NCBI GenBank assembly: GCA_964036315.1
Contig: OZ038495.1
Coordinates: forward strand, 21,575,391 to 21,639,390
Source: Acanthosepion esculentum
Lineage: Eukaryota > Mollusca > Cephalopoda > Sepiida > Sepiidae
Reading direction: 5' to 3'
DNA: 64,000 bases
Of the stretch, positions 11,961-24,167 are shown one piece after another. The notes under the pieces were generated by a model, which made no database searches, was not told the origin of the DNA, and saw only the letters and a program-made list of their open reading frames with translations. The position numbers were made by a program, and so were the translations under genes. The first letter of the stretch is position 1. Each line of letters opens with the position of its first letter.

Positions 11961-12858
11961 ATAGATGTTGGGTACAATTAAATCTAATTGTATCAGATGT
12001 TTTCTTTAGGGTCAGAAGAAAAAAAATGAACTTGTAAGTTTGAAAAGAAATAAACAAAGAACAATGAATTTTTAAAAATTATTTTTAAAAATTTTTTACT
12101 CCTTTCTAACAGGTTCGAAATTTTTGTTAAAATTCTTTTTTTTTACGTTAACAATTGATTTTTAAAAATCCATTTCTCTGTTATTTAAACTTAAAGTAAA
12201 TAATATTTTTTTCAAATCAGATTAATTATATATTTTAAATCAGCTAATATTCCTCAAATAAAGTTTTGGAAAAGTGTATTTTATTTTTGGAAGATTTTTA
12301 AAACCAAGTAATTAAATTTTGTTTACAAATGTATCAAAAATGGCTGAATCTGAATGATTTCTAAAAGTGAGCAAAAAGTTGAGATTCTAATCAATATAAC
12401 TTCTATTTGAAATACACCAAAGTATTTTACTTACTGGAAATAGTAAATGTAATCATTTAGCTTTCAAGTAAAACTAAAAAGAAAGCTTCAAGAATGATTT
12501 TTCATTTTTAAAATTTCATCTTAAACCAAGGTATCAAAACTGAGTGGAGGTGCCTATTATATAATTTTCCATGTACAAAAGCTCAAGAGAGTGCTGACTT
12601 ACTGTTCACACTCAAAGAAACTTGCAAGAATGGATTATTATCTAATATCTGATTATAAATCATACATTATTACACTTCAAGTAAATTATTTAAAATATAA
12701 TCTGCTTAGGCATTCAATAATAAAATCTACAACTAAGGAGTTTACTCTTTTAGATTTAATTAGAAGACTTAGTAATTGTTAATTTTTTTCAAGTTTAACT
12801 TTCTAACATAAATATATGAAACTTAATTTTTGATAGTAAATTATTTATGCAGAGTATA

Positions 12859-13934
12859 CAAGGATGGGCTGAAAAGTTCATAGGCTATGAAGGAGTGATG
12901 CTAGAGCTGTGAAATCTCACATGCATTAATTTCAACTTTTATTAATAACTGCATCATTTCTTTCTATGTAAACTGATATCTGACTGTTCAAAGAAGACTG
13001 TTCATCCTGTTGGTCAAAAAAGTCGTCAATAGCAGATATGATATCATCACTGCAATATTTGTTCCCAGCCAAGTGCTTTTTTTCATGTTGGGGAACAGAT
13101 GATAGTCAAATTAGGAGAATAGGGAGGGTGATCAACCAGTTCAAAGCCACAGTCACATGCACATCAGTCATTGAAACCAAAGACTTGTGTGCTGGAACAT
13201 TGTCCTGATAAAACAAAACCGTATTTTGTTAGTTTTCCTAGACATTTGTAACTGATAGTTAATTTTACTGTTAGTTTTTCCTGGACATTTGTAACTGACA
13301 TTTTTGATTTTGTAACTGCCTCAGCAAGTTGGCTTAGTATTCTCCATCAAGTGTGGCTCTTTTGCAGATAGTGAATAAACACAATGCCTTTTGCAAAAGA
13401 CTAAGGCCATTACCTTCTCTGAAGATGAAATGACTTTGGCTTTTTGTGGAGTAGATGAAGAGGGGGTGTTTATACTACATGGATTGTCTCTTGTTCAAAG
13501 TGAAGAATGCAACACTCATCATGGGTTAAGAAATGTTTAAAGAAAACCAGCTGGATCTGCTTCAAACAATGTCAGCTTGATGGTTGCACCCAGAATACAT
13601 GGCACCCACAGAGCAGAAACCTTCATCATGTTCAAATTCAATATTGCAGAATATTCTCAACTCTCTTATGGAATATGATAACATCACTGGCTATTTGATT
13701 TATAGTCAATTGCTTGTCATCCATCACTATGTGGTGAACACGATCAATGTTTACCTCAGCAGTTGCAGGACTTCCAGACCTTGAGTCATCTTCAAGACTC
13801 CCTTCCCCTCCTAAATTTAGCTACCTACTTTTGCAATGTTGATAAAGCTAGAATGTCAATCGCTAATGTAGCAACCATGTCAGCATGAATCACTCCTTTA
13901 TAGTCAGCCTATGAAGTTTTCAGCCCACCCTTGC
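12859..13934 (-). mobile_element. Mariner-like element with terminal inverted repeats, decayed
   Basis: Left end CAAGGATGGGCTGAAAAGTT matches the reversed right end CAAGGGTGGGCTGAAAACTT. The match continues through TCATAGGCT and AAGGAGTGAT. A TA precedes the left end (12857-12858), as expected for Tc1/mariner; the right flank reads CA. On the minus strand GFELVDHPPYSPNL is read near 13108-13150. It is equivalent to the DxPPYSPDLAPSD catalytic block of mariner transposases. The rest of the transposase is broken by stops. A tandem duplication of about 50 bases lies at 13230-13310. Total length is 1076 bases, close to a complete but dead mariner. Confidence 0.85.
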
Positions 13935-14405
13935 AAGCCAATTCTATATAAGTCTGCAGTCTTTTACACAAATATTTTTCATTGTTGATGCACTCAATTC
14001 AGTTCATAATTATATGTCAGGTAATGGACTTATTGATCTAAACTCATAAATAAGAAAAGAGGAAAATATTGTTGCTGTTATAAATACAACCAGGTAGGAG
14101 AAATGGAAAGAGAGGCTGACATTTTGAAATTGCTAAAGTGACTTAGAAGAAAATAGAGATAAAAAATCTTTAGAAGCTTAAAATAAACAAAATAGGCAAA
14201 GTTAAGAGTTTGTTTACTTAGCAATTCATTATTGCTATTACCCCTTCCAAATGAATGTACTTAAGTTTTCAGTTATCTAGATTGTAACCAAAATGCACAA
14301 GGAAAAACACCTTTCGATAGACTTATTACATCATTTAGTAATCACTTACTGAAATAAAATATGTACAAAATAAAATTCATAAAAAGGAGTTTAGAAATAT
14401 GTGCT

Positions 14406-14617
14406 GCTGACTGCCAAAAATCTATTATGAATCTGACATCAAATGTCAATTTTATAATAGCCAACTTAGGCAATAAAATTTTGTTTTTAGTTGGCAGTAT
14501 GATTTTGCATTCCTACCTTAGATGCCAGGAACCAGTTATTTGCATTAAAAACAATGAAAAAACTTATAGCTTTGATAGCAAGACCACTAAGACAAGATAA
14601 CTCATGGTCAGTCTCAA
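14406..14617. mobile_element. MITE copy A, TIR GACTGCCA family
   Basis: Begins GCTGACTGCCA and ends CATGGTCAGTCTC, an eroded inverted pair. Internally it shares TTTATAATAGCCAACTTAGG and ACAAGATAACTCAT with the clearer copy at 62418-62678. No coding capacity. Confidence 0.6.
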
Positions 14618-14619
14618 AA

Positions 14620-16040
14620 AAATAAACAAACAAATAAAAATACGAAACAAATTATCTGCTGTTAATCTCTAAAGACAAAAAAAAGCTTTATCTGAAAGTT
14701 AATGATTTCAAAACTAAAACAATTATGAACACCAAACAATATGTAAAAATTCCATTTTAATTACCCCAGTAAGAGAGGAGAATCAAAAACTAATAAAATC
14801 TTTTACAAACACTTTTTACAAAAAAAAAAAAAAAAAAAAAGTTAAAAATCAATGTTTCTTCATTAATCAGTTATTTTAGTAAACTGTTAAATCTATTATC
14901 TCAAATCATTTTTCTTAACATCCAAAAACTCACTTCAATAATAGTTACTATATTATGTAAGTGTAAAAGGAAAATCATGTTGAGAAAAGTTGTACAAAGT
15001 TTATGCAAACATAGCAAAGGAGAAAGTGTTTTAGCTAACGATATATAAAACAATATGCCACAATCATTAAGTATAAAACAGTTTAGGCCTGAGTAAGTTA
15101 AATGCAAAAACTTAATTTAACCAACCTGCCAGAAGTGAAAATTTTGATTTTGTCATTAGTATAGGTAATTCATCCAGTTATTAATAGACAATGTTGGTAT
15201 AAAAATAAACAAAGGTTTTTATCTATCAATGTCACATGACCATTTACCTGACTTTACATTAAAGCAAATGGATATAATATTTATAGATAAATAAATGAGA
15301 CCATATTAGGCAGCTTAACTTTTTTGTTTAGAGTTACTCTCGGAAGATCGAGTTATAACTTGTCAGAGATAAGACACGAGCTGTTTGACTTTAGCACCAA
15401 TTTTTTTTTTAAATTTTAAAGCCTGGAAGACTTAGTCTGAGGCACTTCTAATTACTTATATGTTGATACGGGTTTGGAGGACAAATAATTATTTTACAAA
15501 GGGCTATAGAAAAAAAGTACACAGAATTTAAACAGTACATGCAAACCAACTAGATTTTTACTGCTACCATTTGTGATTGTGTGCAATCAGAAACAAACTG
15601 AAAAACAATTTTCTTGAGTGACAAAAATTTTTCTAAGACTATTTTAACAGTGATTTGGTGATTTTCATAGCAAATTTTAAAATACTGAGAATAAAACTAA
15701 TAACTGCTACAAAAATATACTGATGACTTAAGAAAGCATTTGGCAGTAATGTTAAATAAATCTTTTCCATGAATACTTCAAAGAAAGACAAATGAGTGTC
15801 AATAAAGATAAGTGTTCTGGATGATCATCAACTGGAAAACATTGTAAAATCACATCAGACTATCTATGTGAATTTTAAGTAAACTTTCCTTGATATTTAA
15901 AGCCAGAAGGAAATGATAATTTTTTTTAATGAATGTAAAAAAAAAAAAAAATGATTTGAAATCTAAGAAACAAAGAAAGCAGTTGTTATTTTTAGAGCTC
16001 AAACGAAACAGCTTTTTGTGTGTGTATTAATCAGAATAAA
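14620..16040. other. Unassigned intron sequence
   Basis: AT-rich with poly-A runs at 14820 and 15938. I see no gene, terminal repeats or known element. Confidence 0.6.
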
Positions 16041-16098
16041 AGACAAGGAATCTGTGGAGAGCCATGACAGTCTACATCCTGAAGGAACATAAAAAAGT
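16041..16098 (+). repeat. Short LINE 3' tail fragment
   Basis: The bases GTGGAGAGCCATGA and CTACATCCTGAAGGA resemble the 3' end of the LINE at 54055-55292 (GGAGAGCCATGATCGCCTAC, CATCCTGAAAGGACATG). Only about 50 bases remain, so it is either an extreme 5' truncation or a SINE that uses the LINE tail. Confidence 0.5.
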
Positions 16099-16121
16099 GC
16101 TTATCTCTTTATTTCTTATTA

Positions 16122-16197
16122 CCTCTGTCCCATAATAGTTGTTACATTTAGCATGTAAAATGTATATGCAAATATACAGACTATTATGGGACAGACA
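16122..16197. mobile_element. Palindromic MITE, 76 bp, TA-flanked
   Basis: Inverted arms TCTGTCCCATAATAG (16124-16138) and CTATTATGGGACAGA (16181-16195) are perfect complements. TA dinucleotides flank the element at 16120-16121 and 16198-16199, the target duplication of Tc1/mariner transposons. A single matching arm (TTATGGGACAGA) is seen at 19035-19046. Confidence 0.8.
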
Positions 16198-16199
16198 TA

Positions 16200-17342
16200 G
16201 TATTATTTCTTTTCTTTTTTATTTATTATACCTGTAAAATCTGATCTTATTGCCGCATCATGATGCAGAAAGGTCAAGCATTGATGGTGTACAGTGGAGA
16301 ATGTTAATGGTGAGGAACTCTGGAATGTTCAACCATGCAGTAAATGCCATACAGATGAGACCATTCAATGCATTTTGATTGACATCTTGAACATAAGATG
16401 CATTACTACATTTACTAAATTTCTATTGAGAATGCTGAGTGATGACCACATAAAAATGTCTTGAGTGCAGGGAACTTGAAGATCAAACTGGAGACAATAA
16501 CAATTTCACCAACAAAATCATAAGCAGTTTATGGTATGATCTCAAGACAAAGCTGTAATCATCACAGAAGTTAGTAAAATTATTAAAGCCAAAAAAGGTG
16601 CATCAAATTCATAGTAATGCCAAATCAATGTTGAATTCAATGACTGAGCAAAATGTAAATGACAATTTTTACTCTAAGGTGCTGAAGAAAGTCAGGGAGA
16701 GCATTTGGTAGAAACAACTGCAAGAACAACAAGTGTTCTTACTATGACAAAATTCAACAATTGTTCAATAATTCCTGGTTTTGAAAAACCAGACAATCAT
16801 TCCCCATATCTTGCTCTCTGAAAATTTTCTCTGAAAGGATATTATTTTTACACAGCTGATGAAATACAGGCAAAAATGATAAGATTCATGTTTGAAAACT
16901 TCCAGCAAAGGAAACACAGTGTTGGGGCAAATATGTTTTTTAATGGCTAAATTCCCTAAATTTTTATATACTTACATTGGCTTTTACGATTTTTGCTATC
17001 AAAACCTAACAAAAACGTTTGGCTGTCTATAAGCACATTTAGAGTATTGTAGACAAAAAAAGCGCTCATATTCTATATTATGATTTGCTGTCATACAGAA
17101 GTTGTCTATCTAATGTCATATAGTTTAACACTTCTTTTTGATCTCACCTATTTCCATTTAGCTGCTGAATGCTGCTATGAATACAAGAATAAAATGGATA
17201 GCTTTGTTCAATTTTTTGCATCACAAGGTCCTTTATAGTAAAATCTGTAAATACTTCAACAATTTTTCTATTTCTAGCATATTTTGTTATTGTCCATCAA
17301 AACAAAATTGAGAGAGAAAAATATAAGATTAAATTTTGTTAC
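16200..17342. other. Unassigned intron sequence
   Basis: The part at 16240-16920 is somewhat less AT-rich than its surroundings and may be an old repeat, but I find no terminal repeats and no protein motif. No gene is supported. Confidence 0.5.
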
Positions 17343-17563
17343 CTGTTATAACACTGGCATCAACTCGAGGATTCATCCAACGCTTATCATGGTTAGTTTC
17401 GTACACATCAGTGCCTGCCTTGAGTGAGTCTACCTGCCCTTGATCATGTGATGCCAGCTTGACAGAGTCGGGTACGCATTCTAAAACGCCCACACAGTGG
17501 GCTGCAGAAAATTCATGGGAGAGGAGACACGATTTCTCAGGTGTCACCAATGCCTCAAGGCAC
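17343..17563 (-). CDS. TRAK/Milton family protein, upstream N-terminal exon
   Basis: Coding exon directly upstream of the HAP1_N exon. The acceptor is TTAATTTCTAG behind a long pyrimidine tract (AG at 17565-17564). The donor is ACAG|GTAACA (GT at 17342-17341). It reads open for 73 codons, from Cys-Leu-Glu-Ala-Leu through SCLLSHEFSAAHCVG and RWMNPRVDASVIT. It ends with one G that joins AC of the next exon to make Asp, so the spliced protein reads ...SVIT-DVCNRADLPEVEI, as in the family. The first base completes a codon begun in an unseen upstream exon (two bases missing). The Met at 17376 (MNPRV...) could be an internal start for a shorter isoform. The residues before DVCN are not conserved enough for me to name a domain, but their reading frame, codon use and splice signals support a real exon. 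Confidence 0.82.
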
Positions 17564-18546
17564 CTAGAAATTAAGAGAAAAAAATTGTTAGTTGACTGAC
17601 TAAACATATTTCAAGAAAAAGATAGAAACAAATATAAAATCATGTATAAATAAAGGAGAATGCATTTCTGCAATAAAATGTGTTGTTTATCATGAATACT
17701 GTAGAAATGAGAATAGTGTATAATGATGAGAAATTAAATGATGATGCAATGTATTTTGATGGAAAATTCCTGAAAAACCTCCCAAGGATGTTAAATAGCA
17801 ATCAAGTAAATAAAATTAAGATTGGAAAAGTCAGATGAAAGTTTTGTGCAAAAAGGATCAAAGGGTGTCTTCATACTAATATAAAAAGGGGAAAAATCAA
17901 TTCCAAGTAAAAATAATGCATCTGTTTTAAAAAGAAAGATAAAAGATTGTAATGTTTGCTCAAATTTTTCTTTTATTATATATTGTATTATAAAAGTCTG
18001 CAAATACTTTAAGCAACTCTGGTCTTTATTAAAATCTTTAAAAAAAGATTCATTTTGACTAGTTTGGTACCAATCAATACTAATTTTTCTTGCACAATTA
18101 ATCTAACAAGCTATTCTCAATGATAAAGAAATACATCATTGGTTCTACTTTTTACAAAATATTTTCTTTTTCAGTTTTATTCTTTATAAAAAAAGAACTT
18201 CAAACTGAAGAAAATCTAATTTAGTGGAGATGTAATGAACAACTGACTCAACAAGCAGCCACAAGAGTAAAAAGCATTTTATAATTATTGAAATTTTCCA
18301 TAGTTCTAGGTATAAACCTATAATACCAAATTTCTTTAAAAACTATAATACTGGATTTTATGGTGAACTTTAATAGTTTAACTAACACTGCTAAAGTGTT
18401 GTCACATTAAATATTTTTTGGCCATATATAGAGACTTGTGAAATGTTCTTATAAAATTTATTTTAGTATAAATACTGGATAAAAAAAACTAAAGCTTTCC
18501 AGTCTTATATATCACCATTTGAACTGTTTCTTGTCAAAGATATTTA
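17564..18546. other. Upstream intron or 5' region of the TRAK-like gene
   Basis: AT-rich sequence upstream of the exon. No further coding exon with a phase-2 donor was recognised here. I see no repeats worth listing. Confidence 0.5.
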
Positions 18547-18625
18547 TTAGGTTGGTGCAAAAATAATGTCGTTTTCTCACATGAAGTTGAACGTCAAAAA
18601 ACGACATTATTTTGCACCAACCTAA
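18547..18625. mobile_element. MADE1-like mariner MITE, 79 bp
   Basis: The left end TTAGGTTGGTGCAAAAATAA and the reversed right end TTAGGTTGGTGCAAAATAAT match apart from one A. The arms continue into GTCGTTTT on both sides, leaving a short central spacer, so nearly the whole element is a hairpin. TA flanks both ends (18545-18546 and 18626-18627). The terminal TTAGGTTGGTGCAAAA is the same as that of Hsmar1/MADE1-type mariners, from memory of that family. The element has no coding capacity and depends on a transposase elsewhere. Confidence 0.92.
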
Positions 18626-19032
18626 TAATATATCAGAAAAGAAAATAAGAAAATATTGTGTATTAGAAAAACTAAAAATGAAAAATGCATACAGAATGCA
18701 CGAAAATGGCACAGAAGTTCATCTTGAAATAAGAGAAAGTGAATTTGCAAAACAAAATGTGAAATGGGAGGAAATAGTAACAATAGTTTCATGTAAGAAA
18801 CTTTAAGAAAAAATGTCTTATTTTATTGGTTTCAGTTTCTCTCTAAATTGTTAATACCAAAATCTGCTGCTAGATTCATAAGCAGTTTTGTATCAGTAAA
18901 GATAATAGGCTGTAAACATTTCAAAAATCCATTTGCAAGAATTTTGTCCCCAAATTAGATTTAACAGGTTTCTATTCAATTATATAACCAGTCCTAATAA
19001 TTGTTACAGATGCATAAACATTTCATATCCAA

Positions 19033-19050
19033 AATTATGGGACAGAAGTT
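19033..19050. repeat. Solo arm of the 16.1-kb MITE family
   Basis: ATTATGGGACAGA at 19034-19046 repeats the arm of the 76-bp element at 16122-16197. A TTA follows three bases later. Its partner arm is not present nearby, so this is a decayed copy or a coincidence. Confidence 0.4.
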
Positions 19051-22000
19051 ATGCTAATAACTGACTATAATTAAAAAAGTAAAAAAAAAGCAGTATGTAT
19101 GTCTATATATTTGGAATAGCACATCAAGAAAAGAATTCCATTTGTTGATTACTAAAATCCAGAAAATTTTAGGCAAACCCTCAAAAAGAGGTTTCTTTTA
19201 GATAAGTGACCTTCTAGAAAAGAACATAAATGGAAACTTTAAGATATAAATGCAGGCAAAGATTAAAAAAAAGAAGAACCTACATTTGGTTTGTCATTCA
19301 GGTGATAAGTTATAGTGAACAAAGGAAATTGATTGTGAGAGGATGGGGAAAAATAGAAATAGGAAGACGGGAGCAAGATTGAGAGTGCACAAATTGGAGA
19401 GACAGAGAAAGCACCAACATGTAAAGTGTGCAAGTGAGTACAAAAAAACATATATGGCAGGTGTATTGGCTTCATAAAGATGATATGGTATTTTTAGTTA
19501 GTAAATAAAGAGGACTTCACAAGTGAACCTTCAAAAGCAGACACTTGTAGCAAAGACTGAATGTGCATTGTGTTTTCTTTACAAATATAATTAATACAGA
19601 TATAAATTAATATGTATGCGTCTTTGTTCCTGAAAAACCTTATTAAAAGTGTAAAATTCCTTAGAATGATATAATCTAAAAACTCGTTATATTTATGGCT
19701 GCATAGAATATTTTGTTGTTATCAAAAGACAGCTTGGAAAAACAATTCTATAAATCACTAGCTACCAATTTTGCCATGGTTGATTTTAGAACCAAGCAGC
19801 AGCAGACAAAATTTCACTACATTCTGGAAATATGATAGTTGTATGCATTGTTTAACACAGAAAACTGCATTAGGATCCTGGTATTAAAAAACTATATATT
19901 GATTTGTGTATAATTTGTAGCAATATCAGTGGCCAATGTCCTGAATCTAAAAAAAAAAAGAGAGAGAGAGAAAATCTTTAACCTTATTACTGTCTTAAGA
20001 TTCTGCCATTTTACAATATTACTTGAGCAGTGTGACTTGCTTTATAAGACAGGTTGATCTATATAATTATCAAACAATCAAATCAGATAATTAAGAAAAC
20101 TGATTAAAATCTGTATAGCAGATACCCTGCAGGTATATACAAGACCAGGTAATCCAGCTAAACTCAAGTGTATCACAAAAAAAAAAAAAAAATTGTTAAA
20201 TGAAACGGAAGCCAAAAAAAACGTTTCATGAACAAGAAGCAATATCAATACTTATTTTGATTAGACTATATGATAAGTTTCTCCAACAAATGGTTTGACA
20301 AATCAGTAAAGATAGAATATAAAAATAGAGTTTAAGATAAAATTACATTTAAGTTATAGAGACAACATTTCTTAAATAAAACATATACAATTATTTGAAT
20401 AGACTGGACACAGTGAATATAAAATATAAAGGACTATTTATGTATAATTTCACTGAAAAGAAAAAAAAAAGGTTATTTTCTTCTTTCTTTAAATGAACTT
20501 TCCCTGTTTCAAGACAAATTCTAATATTCCAGTGCTAATTATTGAGGAAACAAACTAATTTGTTTCACCTGATTTATACAAAAATTAAAGTTTCTTTTTG
20601 GAGGGTTCTAAAAGAATACACAAATAACAAAACTGATCCTGAATAAAAATGGTTTTATAATCAATTATAAAAGAATATTTGGCTATATGAAAACTGGAGA
20701 TTTTAAAAATATTCAAAGCTTCACTAAAATCAATATCAAAGTAATTTTTTTGCTGCTCCACATTCCATTTCTTACAATGGCTATTATATAATTTTGGTGA
20801 CATAGAAATCACTTAACTAATACTATTACAAAAACTTCAGTCTTTTTCCCCCCTCACAAACATTTGCTTATAATGATCAACATTTCTTTTCAAGATGCAA
20901 ATGTGTTGTTTTAGTTTCAGATTACTGTACACTTGATGATCACTTAATAGTTATCAGCTCTTCTTGAAAGATACAAAATATATTTATAGACTGATATTAC
21001 TAATTCATTTAAGCACATCTACAGCAGAAATGTTATGGCTAAAAACAAATATTTAAAATGTGTTTAATGGTGTTAGTTGTAACAGCAAATAGAAACTATC
21101 TAGAAAAGGCATTGTTTCACTAAATGGTCTATGTTTCAGGTTTTCTCAATGTCAACATGGAGTAAAATGGAGCCCCTATATTTAAAGAAAACATTATACT
21201 TAAACTGCAATAATCATGTTTCATTAAGTTTTGCATAAAATAACCAAAGCAAAATATTTGTTATTCAAAATTGAAATATCAGATTTTTTTGATTTTTTTT
21301 TTTATGACTATTCTGCCAGGTAAATAAATGAGAGTCACAAAGAACAATGAAAGGAATAAATTACATATACACATGCGGGATCGGATAAATTTTAAGTTAA
21401 TTTTCAAAGGAAAAAAATATTTTAAATAAAGTTGAGTATGAACACACAAAGAGCTAAATACTCCATTCTATGTAATAAATACATTAAAAAAAAAGACACT
21501 CAAGTAAATGTATACAATCCAATGTGATTCGAAGTGTGGATGCTGGTTTAGTATAACCAATTCTTGTAGTATAAATAAGAATCCTTTGAACAATTGTTCT
21601 CTATAACAACCACTACAAAAGCATGGATTTCTAAAAAGAAATACCAGATGACCAACTATGTGCTTGTAAGGATTCAAACTTGAAAATAAGTGGCCAGACA
21701 TAACAGCCAACATCCAGAATAGAATCTAAGTATTTTTTTCGATAATCTAGGCATCATGGTTCCAGAGGATGAAGAAAATTGCATCAAATTAGATTCAGAT
21801 ATTCATCACTAGTAAAACAAAATTCTTTTGCTTTATGATAAGCATTTTGTAATTAAGAAATAGCAAGAAATTACACTTTTTTCACCTGTTGATAGAATTA
21901 TTTTATGTATTCCAGTTTAAATTATAATCTATATATTAAAATATCAGTTTGTACTTACAGAGTGTACAATGCATTTGATATTCCTAAACTCTCCATAAAA

Positions 22001-22559
22001 TACAGAGTTTGCTGTGACCAAATACCTTACAACTCACAAATCCATTAATATTTTGTATCTGACTAAAGACATGGTGTCTGAAACATTTCACATTTCTATA
22101 TAAGAATTTTTTCTTTAGAAAAGTATACAGCTCTTACTATATTCCCCATCCCACATAGCCAATTCTACAGAGACAAAAACAAAAAATATTGATTCCATTT
22201 AATGACAACAAGCACCAAAAGTGAACTTCAACAACATTGTAATACATGACAAGCACAATTCATGGAAATTGTATGGTATACACAATGACAACAACTGCCA
22301 CCACCAATATTTCATGATAAAAATCTTGTTCACAGCCAGACTGTTAAAATATATATATATATGAGCAGAGAACAGCAGCAAGAGAAATTTAAAAAATATA
22401 ATTTCAGGCAAAAACAGATAGTATTTTCTTTTTTCTATTTTATTATATTATGATGTTGAATAACCTATACCATAGAATTTCTGTGAATTGTACTTATCAC
22501 ATAGAATGATTTCCTTGATATCAAATATCTTTTTGTGTGCTTTAAATTATTTCATTTGA

Positions 22560-22650
22560 ATGGAGAAAAATATACATTCCCATCCAGAATTGAACTCTGA
22601 TGATCTCCAATGACCTTGGAGGTCAGCACCACCTATCCTGTCATTTATTT
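22560..22650 (-). repeat. Possible tRNA-derived SINE fragment
   Basis: On the minus strand GATAGGTGGTGCTGACC is followed about 30 bases later by CAGAGTTCAATTCTGG. The two resemble eroded A-box and B-box elements of a Pol III promoter. No cloverleaf is possible, so this is not a tRNA gene. Confidence 0.35.
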
Positions 22651-23360
22651 CTGCTCAAATTATCCTAGTGCTCCAATTTCCCCCCTAAAATGTAATTGCT
22701 GCAATAAGATCATCAAGCCTACAAACTGATCTACCCTCAATGACCTTAGCATCTTTCAGGTCAAAAAGCATTTTTATACTTCATAGCAAACTTAATATCT
22801 CACTCCATTTTTCTAAAAGTAATATGTTGTACTCATTGGTAACATCTAGTGACCACAAATGACTTCCAACTTCAACTGCATACAGTCTATGTAACTAATG
22901 TATATCTTGTGCGATTTCATGTCCAAAATTAAAACCAGTGGACTTTGAGCATGATTGTAGCACAGACACATATATACAAATGCACACAGAGAACCTCCCA
23001 ACATTAGTATAGATGAGAAAAATACAACTTGCTTACATTTATGACATTCAAGAATGCACTTTTAACCGAGTAATAATAAGCAATGATGCTAATCTGTCTC
23101 GTTTCAAGTTCAAAATTAAAGTTTAAATGAGGGATATTCCTATCCTTTTAATATATGGCATACAAAAGAAAAACATCCTAGAAAACAACCTGATACTCAG
23201 CAAGTAAGGAAAGTTTAAAACTCTTATTTTAAAACCATATGTAACAATTTTTAGAAAAGGTTTTTATTTCTCTCCTTCAACCATCTAATTTAATTTTCTT
23301 TTATTTGGCTATTAGAAATTTGGATGACCAAGCTATTTTGATAATTTCATCTTGAAACCA

Positions 23361-23407
23361 TTTATACTCATTCTCAATGTTCTCAATTTATACTCATTCT
23401 CAATGTT
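23361..23407. repeat. 26-bp tandem duplication
   Basis: The unit TTTATACTCATTCTCAATG plus TTCTCAA at 23361-23386 repeats as a 21-base partial copy at 23387-23407. Confidence 0.85.
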
Positions 23408-24167
23408 TATCTGAATTCTGTTACAATAAGCACACTGAAATACTTATTGCTTCATGGATAATGCTCTGAAAAGATAAAGATTATCTTGAAATCAGTTCAT
23501 ACAAAAGCAGCCACAAGGTGTTTAGAGCCCTTCATGTTTCACCCAAGCAGCTTCATCCCATGAATCACTGCTTTGTGGAACAGACTCCCAAATGGATGTT
23601 TCTCCCAATCACTGTAATCTTATCCGCTTCAAGTTTAGTTTAAAAAGCCCCCAAAAAAACACAAAAAAAAAACAAAAACAAATTCTGTATATTCAGAAGA
23701 TTCTTAAAGGGTAGCTTTAATTTCCAATCCTGATTAAAAAGGGATATCTAAAAGATTTGCCTAAGACTAATTTTACTGATAATATTGCAGCAATCTAAAG
23801 CAAATTTATAAAGATTTTCTTAAGCAACATAACAGAATGAAAGAATTAGTCATAAGTTAAAAAGTTATTAATGAATATTACCCAAATATTAATCTACACC
23901 CAGCCTTTTTCCTTATTTCACCTTTCCTAACAGAATTACTACTCTCCCAAACAAACGTACAGAACAGTATCAAGAAATAAAAAGAAAATAGTTGAATCCA
24001 TCAGCACAGTAATAAAAACAATATCTCCACACGTGACAATAATTGACATAATTTTCAGTTAACAGTATGAAAATAGCGTCCTCTAAATTCTTCCAGTTGC
24101 TAAGGACACTTTGTTTTGTTATTATTAATTACTTTGTTTAATAAATTCATTTCGTTTTTTTGCCTTC

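Larger units (their letters stand above)
3756..17342 (-). other. TRAK-like gene: 13.6 kb intron
   Basis: Intron between the two recognised coding exons. It begins (minus strand) with CAG|GTAACA at 17343/17342 and ends with AATAG at 3756. Both flanking exons are in phase 1 at this junction. It hosts (TA)n arrays, a GC-richer repeat, a LINE, a Tc1-like remnant, two mariner remnants and two small inverted-repeat elements, listed separately. The stretches 5770-7020 and 14620-16040 otherwise show only AT-rich sequence with homopolymer runs. Confidence 0.8.

Noticed and set aside
23505..23640. LINE 3' coding end
   Set aside because: The minus strand hints at a Trp-Glu-Ser-Val-Pro motif seen near LINE C-termini, but the stretch is too short and too decayed to support a call.
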